Assembly (NCBI GenBank): GCA_003212375.1
Contig: QCPY01000008.1
Span: 1 to 56,711 of the forward strand
DNA from: Prochlorococcus sp. AG-442-N17
GTDB taxonomy: Bacteria; Cyanobacteriota; Cyanobacteriia; PCC-6307; Cyanobiaceae
Length of the DNA: 56,711 bases
Direction of reading: 5' to 3'
Positions 1 to 9,383 of the stretch are shown here, piece after piece. The stretch's first letter is position 1; the number at the start of each line of letters is the position of its first letter. The position numbers and the translations under genes are program-made. Under the pieces are notes generated by a model. That model searched no databases. It saw nothing but the letters and a program-made list of their open reading frames with translations, and was not told the DNA's origin.

Positions 1-290
1 GTATTTTAAAAATGAGTGCACTTGATAGCAAATTAGATGGTTTAGGGATAATAGATGATTTTAGTTTAATTTTGAAAGCTAACCTAGAGGCGACTGATAA
101 TGGATTAGAAGGAGAAGCACTTTTGGGTGTCTCAGTAAGTCAACCTCCTCTTTTGAAACTTGTGCCAAAGAAAATTTTGGAATCAACTGGTCATTCAGTA
201 TTGAATGGAATTTTATTGGGAATAAAATCTAGAGTTCAACAACAATTAATAAAAGATTTTCTTTCTTGGTGTGATTTAAATCAATTTTAA
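1..290 (+). CDS. DUF1997 family protein, C-terminal part (5' end outside window)
   Basis: The reading frame is open to the left edge of the window, so the ATG at 12 is probably internal and the gene starts upstream. The visible ~95 residues match the end of the DUF1997 family, which is conserved in cyanobacteria and plastid-bearing eukaryotes and has no assigned function. Recognisable parts are a beta-rich stretch, the [20 protein letters not shown] segment and a final helix ending [11 protein letters not shown]. Its stop lies inside the end of the convergent rnhB gene, with a 15-base overlap. Family assignment is from the pattern of conserved residues only. Confidence 0.75.
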   Translation, partial: ILKMSALDSKLDGLGIIDDFSLILKANLEATDNGLEGEALLGVSVSQPPLLKLVPKKILESTGHSVLNGILLGIKSRVQQQLIKDFLSWCDLNQF

Positions 291-905
291 TTTAGTCAAG
301 AAACTTTTCCTATGAAGATAAGTAGTTCCATTTGCTTGAAGAATTGATAAATGTTCTTTAGTACCATATCCTTTATTTTTGGATATTAAATATCCAGAGA
401 ATTTGCTTTCTAATCTTTCCATTAAAAAGTCTCGTGTTACTTTTGCAACTATGCTTGCAGCAGCAATTGATAAAAATTTGGAATCCCCTGAAATTATATT
501 TCTTTGCCTACCCTTCCAAAGTCTTAATGATAATGCGCCATCAATTAGGATTTCAGATGGATTATTTTTTAACTTCTTGATTGCTCTTATCATTGAAAGC
601 TCAGTGGCATGCCTTATTCCTAGTTTATCTATTTCTCTTACTGAACTCTGTCCCAAGCTGTAATCTGATGATAAAGCAATAATTTTAGGAAAAAGTAATT
701 TTCTTTTCTTGGGAGTTAACTTTTTACTATCGTTTACACCCAATTGCTTGAGTATTAATGCATTTTTTTTAGTTAGAACTACAGCAGCAGAAAATACAGG
801 TCCAAAAACTGCACCACGACCTACTTCGTCAATACCTATCTCAGAAACTTTACTCAATACTTGCAGATGATCTTCTTCTTTTACGTCTTGAATTATCAAT
901 TTCAT
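276..905 (-). CDS. rnhB: Ribonuclease HII
   Basis: Cleaves the RNA strand of RNA-DNA hybrids, including single ribonucleotides left in DNA. The 209-residue length is usual for the family. The metal-binding acidic residues are visible: D26 and E27 in GIDEVGRG, D122 in LIDGALSL and D141 in [16 protein letters not shown]. The ATG at 905 makes the gene overlap the end of rne by 56 bases, which suggests translational coupling. A TTG at codon 17 is an alternative start that would nearly remove the overlap and still leave the catalytic core whole. The gene follows rne in the same direction, probably on one transcript. Confidence 0.95.
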   Translation of the reverse strand: MKLIIQDVKEEDHLQVLSKVSEIGIDEVGRGAVFGPVFSAAVVLTKKNALILKQLGVNDSKKLTPKKRKLLFPKIIALSSDYSLGQSSVREIDKLGIRHATELSMIRAIKKLKNNPSEILIDGALSLRLWKGRQRNIISGDSKFLSIAAASIVAKVTRDFLMERLESKFSGYLISKNKGYGTKEHLSILQANGTTYLHRKSFLTKLKLI

Positions 906-2667
906 CTTTTTTTTCTATTTCCTCTTTATCAATTGTCATTTTTGGTGATTCATTCTCTGGATTAACTTCCTCAGTTTCATCTAACACAACTTCCAAATCT
1001 TCTATTGAATTGGAAGTTATGGCTTTTTTATTTTCTTTTTTACTGGAAATCTTATTTATTGATTTTTTATTCTCTAAATCTTTTTCTTTGTTCTTATCAT
1101 CTTCTAGAAGTATTAAATGATTATTAGTTAGATATTTTTTGCCTAATTTAATCAATGGATTAATACCAAGTTGACTGTATACAATTTTTTCATCTTTACT
1201 TAGCTCAACTGTTATTACGTTTTTTTCTTTTGAATTGTTTGTATTGAGCATTTCAGTATCATTTTCCTTTTTTTTGGAGTGATCATCTTCTTTATTTACA
1301 TTTTTGAAGTTATGTAATTCTTTTTTAACTAATTTTTCTTGATTATCAATTTCTTGAGGTAGCTCTAAATCTGCAACTTTGGAATTATTAAGTTTGCTCG
1401 ATTTCTTTGAAGAGTGATTTTTTTCTGAATTGGAATTTTGATAATTTGGAAAACTTTCTATATGCCCTAATCCATTGCAAGCAGAACATTTTTGGCCGAA
1501 TAATTCATATATATTTTGACCTTGTCTTTTTCTAGTTAATTCGACTAAACCTAATTCAGTTAGCTCAGCTATTTGAGGCCTTGCCGAATCATCTTTTATA
1601 GCTAAGGAGAATTGCTCTAGTAACTGAAATTGATCTCTTCGAGATTCCATATCTATAAAATCTATTACTAGAACTCCCCCAATATTTCGTAATTTCATTT
1701 GTCTAGAAATTTCAAGGGCTGCTTCGCAATTTGTCCATAAAACAGTTTGCCTTGAATTCGCAGATCTTGTGAAAGAACCAGAATTTACATCAATTACTGT
1801 TAAAGCTTCAGTAGGCTCAATAATTATGTATCCGCCTGAGGGTAAATCTACTCTTGGTTGAAGAGCCTGCTTAATAGTTTTGTTAATTTGGTATTTTTCT
1901 AAAATATGTTCGTTTACATCATTATTATGAAAAACAAGATCTACATTAGAATCGTTATTAATTAAAAAGTTTTTTGCTTTTTCAAGAGCTATTTTATTAT
2001 CAATTACTATTTTATTAGTAGATGATTTAACACAATCTCTTAAGATTTTTAATGAAAAATCTTCATCTCTATTTATAAGATTTGGTGGATGAGAATTCTC
2101 CGAAATTTTTATAACTTCATCCCATTGTTCAATTAAATTTTCTAAATCTTCAATAAGTAATTCTTCTTTTATTTTTTCGGCTTCTGTTCGAAATAATAAA
2201 CCTGTGCTGGGCGGTTTAATTAAAACTCCAAGTGCTTTTAAACGACTTCTTTCAGTATCAGTATTTATCTTCCTAGAAATATTGACTCCTTGTCCGAAAG
2301 GTTGCAATATTAAATATTTTCCGGGCAATGAGATATTTCCTGTGAGTCTAGGCCCTTTATTTCCAGTGGGTTCCTTCATTACTTGAACAAGAACTTTTTG
2401 TTTGGGTTCAAGTAGTTCAGTAATGCTTAATACTCCTTTTTTGAGTCTTAATGGACCTAGATCTGATACATGAATAAAGCCATTTTTTTCACTTTCTCCA
2501 ATATCGATAAAGGCAGCATCAATTCCTGGAAGAACATTTTCAACAGTTCCTAAAAAGATATCTCCGATTTGGTATTGACCTTGTGCGACGATTAATTCAT
2601 CAACCCGATCATCTGTGAGTAGTGCTGCGATACGCGCCTGCTCAGCTATTACAATTTGCTGAGACAT
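850..2667 (-). CDS. rne: Ribonuclease E/G family endoribonuclease
   Basis: Single-strand endoribonuclease of mRNA decay and rRNA/tRNA processing. At 605 residues it is the compact cyanobacterial form. An S1 RNA-binding domain lies near residues 35-115. The DNase I-like catalytic part carries TVIDVNSG (290-297) and VLVIDFIDM (332-340), whose aspartates bind Mg. The Zn-link CSACNG starts near 394. From ~420 on the protein is Lys/Asn/Glu-rich and low in complexity, as expected for a disordered tail. It ends in [13 protein letters not shown], the arginine-rich tail that binds polynucleotide phosphorylase in other cyanobacteria. That tail lies wholly in the overlap with rnhB. A ~295-base upstream spacer may hold a long 5' UTR; Prochlorococcus rne is reported to use alternative 5' ends during cyanophage infection (general knowledge). 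Confidence 0.95.
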   Translation of the reverse strand: MSQQIVIAEQARIAALLTDDRVDELIVAQGQYQIGDIFLGTVENVLPGIDAAFIDIGESEKNGFIHVSDLGPLRLKKGVLSITELLEPKQKVLVQVMKEPTGNKGPRLTGNISLPGKYLILQPFGQGVNISRKINTDTERSRLKALGVLIKPPSTGLLFRTEAEKIKEELLIEDLENLIEQWDEVIKISENSHPPNLINRDEDFSLKILRDCVKSSTNKIVIDNKIALEKAKNFLINNDSNVDLVFHNNDVNEHILEKYQINKTIKQALQPRVDLPSGGYIIIEPTEALTVIDVNSGSFTRSANSRQTVLWTNCEAALEISRQMKLRNIGGVLVIDFIDMESRRDQFQLLEQFSLAIKDDSARPQIAELTELGLVELTRKRQGQNIYELFGQKCSACNGLGHIESFPNYQNSNSEKNHSSKKSSKLNNSKVADLELPQEIDNQEKLVKKELHNFKNVNKEDDHSKKKENDTEMLNTNNSKEKNVITVELSKDEKIVYSQLGINPLIKLGKKYLTNNHLILLEDDKNKEKDLENKKSINKISSKKENKKAITSNSIEDLEVVLDETEEVNPENESPKMTIDKEEIEKKDEIDNSRRKRRRSSASIE

Positions 2668-2710
2668 ATAAAAGAATAAGTATGTTTTGGATTTTGAGAA
2701 TCGATAAAAG

Positions 2711-2738
2711 GTAAATAATTTAATAGTTAATTATTTAC
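2711..2738. repeat. Inverted repeat in the rne leader region
   Basis: A perfect 10-base inverted repeat (GTAAATAATT, 8-base spacer, AATTATTTAC) lies 44-71 bases upstream of the rne start codon. As RNA it would be an AU-rich stem-loop in the rne 5' UTR. It could equally be an operator in the divergent rne/dapL promoter region. The rest of 2668-2962 is AT-rich with no gene that I can support. Confidence 0.45.
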
Positions 2739-2962
2739 TAACAATTTTTGATTGTGAAGTTTATTATTTTTTTTAAAATAATTAGTAGCAGTTTAATTTG
2801 TTAGGTATTTAACTTTTAGACGACTTTCAAACGATTTGAAATTGATTTAATGGTTATGATTATTTCTATTATTAAACATAACCTTTTTCATATTAACATC
2901 AAATTCCCGGTTAAGCATATTCATCTATTATTGTTGTATATATTAAATATCTAATTTTTATA

Positions 2963-4189
2963 GTGGTTAAAATAAACGAAAATTATTTAAAACTAAAAGC
3001 AGGATATCTATTTCCTGAGATATCAAAAAGAGTAAGTTGTTATAGTCAATCTAATGAAAGCTCAGAGATCATTAAGCTTGGAATAGGTGATGTTACGGAG
3101 CCGCTTCCTAAAGCTTGTATTAATGCTATGAGCAAAGCTTTAGGTGAAATGGGAACGAATGCAGGATTTAAAGGTTATGGTCCAGAACAAGGATATGGAT
3201 GGCTAAGGGAGAAAATTTCTGAAAATGATTTTATTTCAAGAGGGTGTCAAATTACAAAGGAAGAAATTTTTGTTTCAGATGGTTCAAAATGCGATAGCAG
3301 TAATATTTTAGATATTCTTGGCGATGATAATTTGATTGCCGTAACAGATCCTGTCTATCCTGTTTATGTAGATAGTAACGTGATGACTGGGAGAACTGGA
3401 GAAACACTTAAAAATGGTACATATCAAGGCTTATTGTATTTAGCGATTAATGAGGATAATAATTTTTTACCTGAAATTCCTAAAGATAAAGTTGATATTG
3501 TATATCTTTGTTTTCCCAATAATCCCACTGGAGCAATCATCACTAAACAAGAATTAAAAAAATGGGTTGACTATGCTAATAAAAATAATTCCTTGATACT
3601 TTTTGATGCAGCTTATGAGGCTTTTATTCAAGATAAAGATATTCCTCATTCAATATATGAGATAGAGGGAGCAAAAAATTGTGCTATAGAATTTAGATCT
3701 TTCTCCAAAAATGCAGGATTTACTGGAGTTAGATGTGCTTATACAGTAATACCTAAAAATCTATCAGGACAAAATTCAAAAGGTGAAAAAGTTGATTTAT
3801 GGTCATTATGGAACAGACGTCAATGTACTAAATTTAATGGAGTTAGCTACGTTGTTCAGAGAGGGGCTGAGGCAGTATATTCATCTCAAGGTAAAAAAGA
3901 GGTTAAGTCTTTAATTGATTTTTATATGAAGAATGCAAAGATTATGCGAAGTAAGTTAATGAGTGCTGGTTTTGTAGTCTATGGGGGTGATAACGCACCA
4001 TATGTTTGGATTAAAGTCCCCTCTGAGATGACTTCTTGGGACTTTTTTGATTATTTACTTGAAAAAGCTGATGTGGTAGGCACTCCGGGGAGCGGGTTTG
4101 GATTGGCTGGAGAAGGTTATTTTCGATTATCTGCCTTTAACTCTAGATTGAATGTTATTAATGCAATGGAACGAATAATTAATATATAA
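2963..4189 (+). CDS. dapL: LL-diaminopimelate aminotransferase
   Basis: Converts tetrahydrodipicolinate directly to LL-diaminopimelate with glutamate as amino donor. This is the one-step lysine/peptidoglycan route of cyanobacteria, chloroplasts and Chlamydia. It is a class I/II PLP aminotransferase of 408 residues, the family's usual length. The PLP-binding lysine is K249 in [18 protein letters not shown] and the C-terminal [13 protein letters not shown] are typical of DapL. The start is GTG at 2963, which gives the N-terminus [20 protein letters not shown] usual for the family. The gene is divergent from rne and 35 bases upstream of clpS. Confidence 0.95.
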   Translation: MVKINENYLKLKAGYLFPEISKRVSCYSQSNESSEIIKLGIGDVTEPLPKACINAMSKALGEMGTNAGFKGYGPEQGYGWLREKISENDFISRGCQITKEEIFVSDGSKCDSSNILDILGDDNLIAVTDPVYPVYVDSNVMTGRTGETLKNGTYQGLLYLAINEDNNFLPEIPKDKVDIVYLCFPNNPTGAIITKQELKKWVDYANKNNSLILFDAAYEAFIQDKDIPHSIYEIEGAKNCAIEFRSFSKNAGFTGVRCAYTVIPKNLSGQNSKGEKVDLWSLWNRRQCTKFNGVSYVVQRGAEAVYSSQGKKEVKSLIDFYMKNAKIMRSKLMSAGFVVYGGDNAPYVWIKVPSEMTSWDFFDYLLEKADVVGTPGSGFGLAGEGYFRLSAFNSRLNVINAMERIINI

Positions 4190-4224
4190 TAATTAAGTTA
4201 TCAAAAATTAAAGAAACAAATTTA

Positions 4225-4542
4225 ATGTCAAATATAAAGTTAGAAGAAGGAAAAGGTAATAATGCAGCAGTTTTGGAAAAAAAAACAGCCGCATTAAAAA
4301 ATAAATCCCCAAAATACAAAGTGTTGCTCCACAATGATCCTATTAATTCTATGGAGTATGTCACTAATTCACTTAGAGAGGTACTTCCACAATTAAGTGA
4401 GCAAGATGCTATCTCTATTATGCTTGAAGCTCATAATACTGGAATTGGTTTAGTTATTGTTTGTGATCTAGAACCAGCTGAATTTTATTCGGAATCATTG
4501 AAATCAAAAGGAATATCAAGTTCTATTGAAAAAGAAGATTGA
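4225..4542 (+). CDS. clpS: ATP-dependent Clp protease adaptor ClpS
   Basis: Delivers N-degron substrates to the Clp unfoldase and protease. The 105-residue protein has a flexible lysine-rich N-terminus and then the ClpS core: YKVLLHNDPINSMEYV (the N-end-rule pocket includes the Asn-Asp pair) and a helix ending in EAHNTGIGLVIVCDLEPAEFY. Cyanobacteria often have two ClpS paralogues; I did not decide which one this is. It lies 35 bases after dapL on the same strand and converges on the radical SAM gene. Confidence 0.93.
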   Translation: MSNIKLEEGKGNNAAVLEKKTAALKNKSPKYKVLLHNDPINSMEYVTNSLREVLPQLSEQDAISIMLEAHNTGIGLVIVCDLEPAEFYSESLKSKGISSSIEKED

Positions 4543-4577
4543 TAAATTTATCAATAGTGATTTATAGGAAATTTGTT

Positions 4578-6197
4578 TTAATATTTTGCTGTTGTTAACT
4601 TTCTTTCAGATAACTTAGGAACTTTTAGAGAATCGTCTAATGATGATTTGCCATAATTTCTTTCCAAAATATTAATAACTGTTTTTCCAAATTCATCATC
4701 TTTATTATCAAAAGCTTCTAAACATACCTCTCCGAGTTTTTTACCGAGAGGGCCAGGGTTCCATAAAAGTTTTCTTGCTGTCCATGGCATCATACTCATC
4801 GGATTGTAATTAGGTTTTAATATATTATTTTCTAGAGCATACTTTTCTAAAAGTGTATGTGGTTGTAAACCTATAAAAAATATAGCTGGATCTACTAACC
4901 CTTTCCCAAAGATATTCTCTAACTCTCTATGGTAAGCGATAGTTTGCTTTATTGTATTAGGAGTTTCATCAAAAACATTAAATGAGTAGTTGACTGAGAC
5001 ATGATTATTAAATCCTGCCTCTACAAGCATCTTACAATTTGCTAGTACTGTTTTAAGGTTATATGCTAGCCTCATTTTTCTTACAAGTTCTTGGGATCCT
5101 GATGTAATCCCTATCTCAAAATAACTCATACCTGTGTCAACCATTAATTGGGCTAACTCACGATCAATATTATCCGCTCTAATATAAGCTGCCCATTTAA
5201 TATCATTCCAACCTTGATCTTTTATAGCTTGCAGAAGTAATTTAGCATCTTTAATATTATTCCTTGTAGGAATAAATTGAGCATCAGTAAACCAAAAACC
5301 TCTAACACCCATTTCATAAAGTTGTTTCATTTCTTTAATTACTTCATTTACAGGATTAACTCGAACTTTTTTACCTTCTACAACTGTGTAAACGCAAAAA
5401 CAACAATTATGTGGACAACCTCTTTTGGTTTGAACTCCTACATAATAATCACCACCTTCAATGTACCAATCAAATTCAGCCCAAATAGATTTAATGTATT
5501 TGTAATTACAAGATGTTTTAACTGTTCCAGATGGCTGTTCATGTATTAATTTATTCCTTGGTTTTTCTCCAGCAAGGTAACATCTTTCTTCTCTAATAGA
5601 ATCACCTTTAATAAACTTTTCAATCAGATTTTCCCCTTCCCCAACAGAAATCACTGTACCTTTGGGTAATAAATTACCTAGCTGCTCGTAGAAAACACTG
5701 ACAGCTCCCCCGCCTAAAATAACTTTTGCTGATTTATTGTATTTTTTAGCTCTATTTAGTCCCATTTTTACTAAATATGTATTCCTATTTATTTCTTCAT
5801 AATGGGATGTTATTAACTTAAGACCTCCCCAAGCTCCTCTTATTTTTTTTAAAATATTATTGGAATAAAATACTTCAAAAGAGTTTTGTAAGGGGTTGCC
5901 ACTTCTTCCGTCAACTGGTGCGTATATTTGTATATCTCTCCAAGAAAAAATTATTAGATGAGGTCTAAATTGATCTATTTTTCTTTTTAAATATTTAGTA
6001 ACCTTCTTTGTAGGTACTATTGCTAAATCAATTAATTGTTGCTCTATATTTGGGAAACACTTATGAATATGATCCGCTAAATAAATAGGTCCTATTGGAA
6101 ATATAGGATTGCATGGAAGTCTAACAATGAGAACTTTGTTGAATATTTCTCTATTGGTATTGTTGGTTCTTTTTTTAATAGAAAAGTTAAACTCCAT
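4578..6197 (-). CDS. Radical SAM protein with N-terminal cobalamin-binding-like domain
   Basis: The 539-residue protein has a Rossmann-like N-terminal half (about 20-200) arranged as in cobalamin-dependent radical SAM enzymes (PIGPIYLADHI, LIIFSWRD, VILGGGAVSV, VGEGENLIEKF). The radical SAM half carries the cluster motif CPHNCCFC with cysteines at 261, 265 and 268. No DxHxxG cobalamin ligand motif is visible, so any B12 would bind base-off without the lower histidine, or not at all. The SAM-binding region continues with FWFTDAQFIPT and YFEIGITSGSQE. I do not know the substrate. It is last in a minus-strand run after two glycosyltransferases (101-base gap), so a role in lipid or glycan modification is possible but only inferred from context. 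Confidence 0.85.
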   Translation of the reverse strand: MEFNFSIKKRTNNTNREIFNKVLIVRLPCNPIFPIGPIYLADHIHKCFPNIEQQLIDLAIVPTKKVTKYLKRKIDQFRPHLIIFSWRDIQIYAPVDGRSGNPLQNSFEVFYSNNILKKIRGAWGGLKLITSHYEEINRNTYLVKMGLNRAKKYNKSAKVILGGGAVSVFYEQLGNLLPKGTVISVGEGENLIEKFIKGDSIREERCYLAGEKPRNKLIHEQPSGTVKTSCNYKYIKSIWAEFDWYIEGGDYYVGVQTKRGCPHNCCFCVYTVVEGKKVRVNPVNEVIKEMKQLYEMGVRGFWFTDAQFIPTRNNIKDAKLLLQAIKDQGWNDIKWAAYIRADNIDRELAQLMVDTGMSYFEIGITSGSQELVRKMRLAYNLKTVLANCKMLVEAGFNNHVSVNYSFNVFDETPNTIKQTIAYHRELENIFGKGLVDPAIFFIGLQPHTLLEKYALENNILKPNYNPMSMMPWTARKLLWNPGPLGKKLGEVCLEAFDNKDDEFGKTVINILERNYGKSSLDDSLKVPKLSERKLTTAKY

Positions 6198-6298
6198 AAA
6201 AGAGATTTAAAATTGATCTCATATTTAGAATCTAACTATATTATTACTTTTTCGGTGATTTTTTATAAATTTCATTCTGAAAATTTAAAACTCTTTTT

Positions 6299-7390
6299 TT
6301 AGATGTCTGAAATCATATATTTCCAACAAACCTTGAAAAGTTTAAAACCATCTACCCATCTAGATATATTTGGTGCCCCAGATTTTCTTGCATAATATCT
6401 AACAGGATAATTTAAAATTTTAATATTATTATTAGCTGCTTCAAAAATTATCGTAAAATCACCAAAGGGATCTGATTTAGATTCCCAACTACCATTTTTT
6501 TTCATTAAATTGAAAAACTTCCTTGAGAAAACTTTTGTTCCACATAGTGAATCAGAAATTGGTTTATTGATTAATATTGACAAAAATAAAGCAAAACATC
6601 TATTCCCTATATAGTTTGCCCATCTCATAGCATCTTTTTCCATTGGGAATGTTGTTCTAGAGCAGTTAACAAGAATATTGTCATTTTTCGTCGATTGCAT
6701 TATTGCATCGATGCTATCATTAACGTCTACCGTAAAGTCGCTATCTATAATTGCTAAAGTTTGACCAGATGAAATATTGAAACCTTCGACAACGGCATTT
6801 TTCTTACCTTTAGAAGTTTGTTTTATAAGAAATATTTGGAAGCTATTTGAGAAATCTTTAGTTAACTTTTCTAGCATTTGAAATGTTTTATCTTTACTGT
6901 TTCCCTCTACAAAAATTATTTCAACTTTGTTAGGTATTTTTTTAAATTTGTTTAAAGCTTCTATTAAAAGTTCTCGATTACCCTCTTCATTTCTAGCTGG
7001 AATAACTATTGAAATTAAATGATTACCTGATTTTTCTTGGTATTTATAAAATACAATTTCTAGCTCAAAAGCAAGCTGTTTAATTAATGGCACTTTACGT
7101 AAAGTATTTTTTAAAAATTCAGGAATTAATTTTGTTGGTATTGGAGTTAATTTTTTTGCTTTCCATCTGATTGATCTGTAATTATAAATTTCAGCTAATG
7201 ATTCAACATCACATAAAGTAATTCTTGCTTTGTTAGTTGTTCCTTTGAATATTCTAGAATCTAATTTGAGCCATCTTGTGATTGGTTCCCAAGTATTACC
7301 TCGCACTTTAAGAGAGATGAATTCATTATTATCTTTAAATAATTGGTGAATTTGATTATTTGATAGATTCCATGTATTTATAGATTTCAT
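6299..7390 (-). CDS. Family 2 glycosyltransferase, polyprenyl-phosphate type
   Basis: The GT-A domain starts near residue 126: SIVIPARNEEGN (127-138) begins the nucleotide-sugar fold, FVEGNSKDKT follows, and IDSDFTVD (215-222) holds the DxD-type metal site. SDSLCGTKVFSRK (from 279) is typical of dolichyl/polyprenyl-phosphate glycosyltransferases. No C-terminal membrane segments are evident. The first ~120 residues are not glycosyltransferase sequence and I do not recognise them; they could be the leftover end of a methyltransferase, as some relatives are methyltransferase-GT2 fusions, but that is a guess. The likely job is to make a lipid-linked sugar that the next-door ArnT-like enzyme uses. 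The 38-base gap to that gene suggests one operon. Confidence 0.85.
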   Translation of the reverse strand: MKSINTWNLSNNQIHQLFKDNNEFISLKVRGNTWEPITRWLKLDSRIFKGTTNKARITLCDVESLAEIYNYRSIRWKAKKLTPIPTKLIPEFLKNTLRKVPLIKQLAFELEIVFYKYQEKSGNHLISIVIPARNEEGNRELLIEALNKFKKIPNKVEIIFVEGNSKDKTFQMLEKLTKDFSNSFQIFLIKQTSKGKKNAVVEGFNISSGQTLAIIDSDFTVDVNDSIDAIMQSTKNDNILVNCSRTTFPMEKDAMRWANYIGNRCFALFLSILINKPISDSLCGTKVFSRKFFNLMKKNGSWESKSDPFGDFTIIFEAANNNIKILNYPVRYYARKSGAPNISRWVDGFKLFKVCWKYMISDI

Positions 7391-7428
7391 TAAATTAAAT
7401 TTTTAATCAGGATTATATTAATATAAAC

Positions 7429-8991
7429 TCATCGATTTTTTCTGATTAATTTCCAAGGAGATAAAATTTCGTTATCGTAGATTATTTTATAAGAATCACC
7501 ATCATATAGTTCCTTTGAAGATAAAGTAGACCATGCTAAATCTGATGGTTTCATTTTATCGATGCTTTCAATTCCATTTCCCAAGTTAGGAGTTAAAAGA
7601 GAAATTCTTATTATTTTTGATTGCTCTTTTGCATTATTAATGTTAGTTTTATCTACCTTAATGATTTGATTTTTCATTATATCTAATGAAGATAGATACT
7701 CCATAGTTTCTCTTAATTCTCTTGATCGGTCTGTAAATAAACCTGACTGCAATATTAATGAAGTCAATAGATAAGGACCAATAATTAGAGTTATAAAAAT
7801 TTCTTTGAGGTTACTTTTGTATCTTATGAAAGACCAAACTAAAGCAAATAATATTAAACCCAAAATAATAAAAATATTCTCCTTTTGAGAGAAATTTAAG
7901 TTTCTTTTGAAGAAAATAAAATATGTAATAACTATAGAAATAATTACTAAAGGAACTAATTTTGATGTAATAAAAACAACTATAGATTTATACTTTTTTG
8001 AACTAAATAAATATTTAATACCAATAAACGAATTTAAAGATAGTATTGAAGATATTTGCAGAGGATAATAAGGCGTTTTTGTAGAAAAAATACTCAATAT
8101 TAATATTAAAATTAAAGGGAAATAAGTTAAAATAAATTTTTTATTTTTATCTGTATTTTCTGAAATATTTAAAATTAAACCTATAGTGGAAAATATGCTC
8201 CAAGGTAAGAAAGTAGTTGGAATATTCCAAAAATAATAATAAAAAGGATTTGTAGAATCATTTTTATTAGAAAGAAAATTAAATTTCTCAAACAAGTAAA
8301 AGATAATATTCTGATCTAAATAAGAGTTTATGTAATAGGACCATATTAGATAAGGTATAAATCCTATTATTAATCCAATCCAAAAGAATTTTTTAAGCAC
8401 CAAATTTCTTTTTATAAATAAATATGGAGATAGTGCTGCAATAGGGACAGCTACGAGAAAAGTTTTCATCATAAAAGCTAAACCTATCCAAATACCAAAG
8501 AGTAATAAATAGAAATTGCTTTTATTTTTTTTTATTTTTACTAGAGAAAAAACGCCAATAGTTACTAAGCAAGAATAAATTAGATCTTGAGTAGCTAAAT
8601 GAGAGTAGTCGAACCATAGATATGTTGTAGAAAGTATTAGTGGAGATACAATTGCATAATTTTTATCAAAAAATTCCTCATGCAATTTATAAGTTATTAG
8701 CAACATTAATATTGCTGCAATCGTTGTTGGCAAATATGCAGCAAAAATATTTTTGCCAAATATTTCTTGTGATTTTGCGATTAAAATTTGTAACCCATTT
8801 GTTCGATCTAATACATATTCGTCCCACCATAAAGGAATAACCCAGTTATCTTTTTCTAATATCCATCTCGCTTGCAAGGCATAAAATCCTTCGTCGAAGG
8901 CTATATAACTCCTTTTTCCGTAATAGAAAATAAGAGGAACAAAAAGAAAAATCTTTAAGACTTTTTCCAAATTATTATTCCTTTCGATCAT
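7429..8991 (-). CDS. ArnT/PMT-like membrane glycosyltransferase
   Basis: The 520-residue protein is polytopic, with about ten or more hydrophobic segments to residue ~430 and then a soluble tail. The N-terminus fits the GT-C superfamily (GT39/GT83): one membrane helix is followed by D33-E34 in FDEGFYALQARWI, the acidic pair on the first outer loop that acts in catalysis. Further family-like stretches are LDRTNGLQ and the periplasmic-side TQDLIYS. These enzymes move a sugar from a polyprenyl-phosphate donor onto lipid A, protein or glycan outside the membrane. The acceptor here is unknown. The gene heads the minus-strand block and starts 26 bases from tRNA-Thr. It looks richer in A/T than the housekeeping genes around it. 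Confidence 0.8.
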   Translation of the reverse strand: MIERNNNLEKVLKIFLFVPLIFYYGKRSYIAFDEGFYALQARWILEKDNWVIPLWWDEYVLDRTNGLQILIAKSQEIFGKNIFAAYLPTTIAAILMLLITYKLHEEFFDKNYAIVSPLILSTTYLWFDYSHLATQDLIYSCLVTIGVFSLVKIKKNKSNFYLLLFGIWIGLAFMMKTFLVAVPIAALSPYLFIKRNLVLKKFFWIGLIIGFIPYLIWSYYINSYLDQNIIFYLFEKFNFLSNKNDSTNPFYYYFWNIPTTFLPWSIFSTIGLILNISENTDKNKKFILTYFPLILILILSIFSTKTPYYPLQISSILSLNSFIGIKYLFSSKKYKSIVVFITSKLVPLVIISIVITYFIFFKRNLNFSQKENIFIILGLILFALVWSFIRYKSNLKEIFITLIIGPYLLTSLILQSGLFTDRSRELRETMEYLSSLDIMKNQIIKVDKTNINNAKEQSKIIRISLLTPNLGNGIESIDKMKPSDLAWSTLSSKELYDGDSYKIIYDNEILSPWKLIRKNR

Positions 8992-9017
8992 TGTTTTCGT
9001 AACATATCAAATATAAA

Positions 9018-9089
9018 TGCCGATAATTGGAATTGAACCAATGACCTACTGTTTACGAGACAGTTGCTCTTCCGCTGAGCTATATCGGC
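9018..9089 (-). tRNA. trnT: tRNA-Thr (anticodon CGU)
   Basis: Folds as a full cloverleaf on the minus strand. The acceptor is GCCGATA/TATCGGC with discriminator A at 9018. The D arm is GCTC...GAGC. The anticodon stem is ACTGT/ACAGT around loop CTCGTAA, giving anticodon CGT, which reads ACG (Thr). The T arm is ATTGG/CCAAT with TTCAATT in the loop. The 3' CCA is not encoded. No integrase or att-like duplication is visible beside it. Confidence 0.96.
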
Positions 9090-9142
9090 AATATAAAATT
9101 TTGAAATTTTCATATAGAATAATTTTATATTTGAAATAATTA

Positions 9143-9382
9143 ATGTCAAAGATCGATTCTAAATTAAAAAAAAAATTACTTAAAGAGTCTCAGGCACCTT
9201 TTAAAGGATTAAGAAAAATATTATGGATAGCTTTTTCAGGTTCAGCTTTTTTAGGACTTTTTATAATGCTTTCAAAAATTGCTAGTGGTAATGAAATTCA
9301 ACAAAATAATCTTTTAATACAAATATTAGCTTGTGCATTATTCCCTTTCTTATTCTTCCTTGAAAGAGATAAAGAAAAATAA
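9143..9382 (+). CDS. DUF3493 family small membrane protein
   Basis: A 79-residue protein with a charged N-terminus (LKKKLLKESQAPFKGLRKILW) and then two hydrophobic segments (about 26-47 and 57-73), ending in FLERDKEK. This is the pattern of DUF3493, found in cyanobacteria and plastid-bearing organisms with no established function; a thylakoid or plasma membrane location is inferred. It starts 53 bases from the divergent tRNA-Thr gene and its stop is one base from the end of the convergent infB. Confidence 0.8.
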   Translation: MSKIDSKLKKKLLKESQAPFKGLRKILWIAFSGSAFLGLFIMLSKIASGNEIQQNNLLIQILACALFPFLFFLERDKEK

Positions 9383-9383
9383 G

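Noticed and set aside
379-663. 94-residue plus-strand frame inside rnhB
   Set aside because: Lies wholly over the RNase HII catalytic core on the other strand, with no family features of its own.
4179-4364. 61-residue minus-strand frame over the start of clpS
   Set aside because: Covers the clpS start region; clpS has full family motifs and this frame has none.
9018-9142. tRNA-Thr as an integration site for the glycosyltransferase block
   Set aside because: No integrase, no duplicated tRNA end and no att-like repeat is visible on either side.
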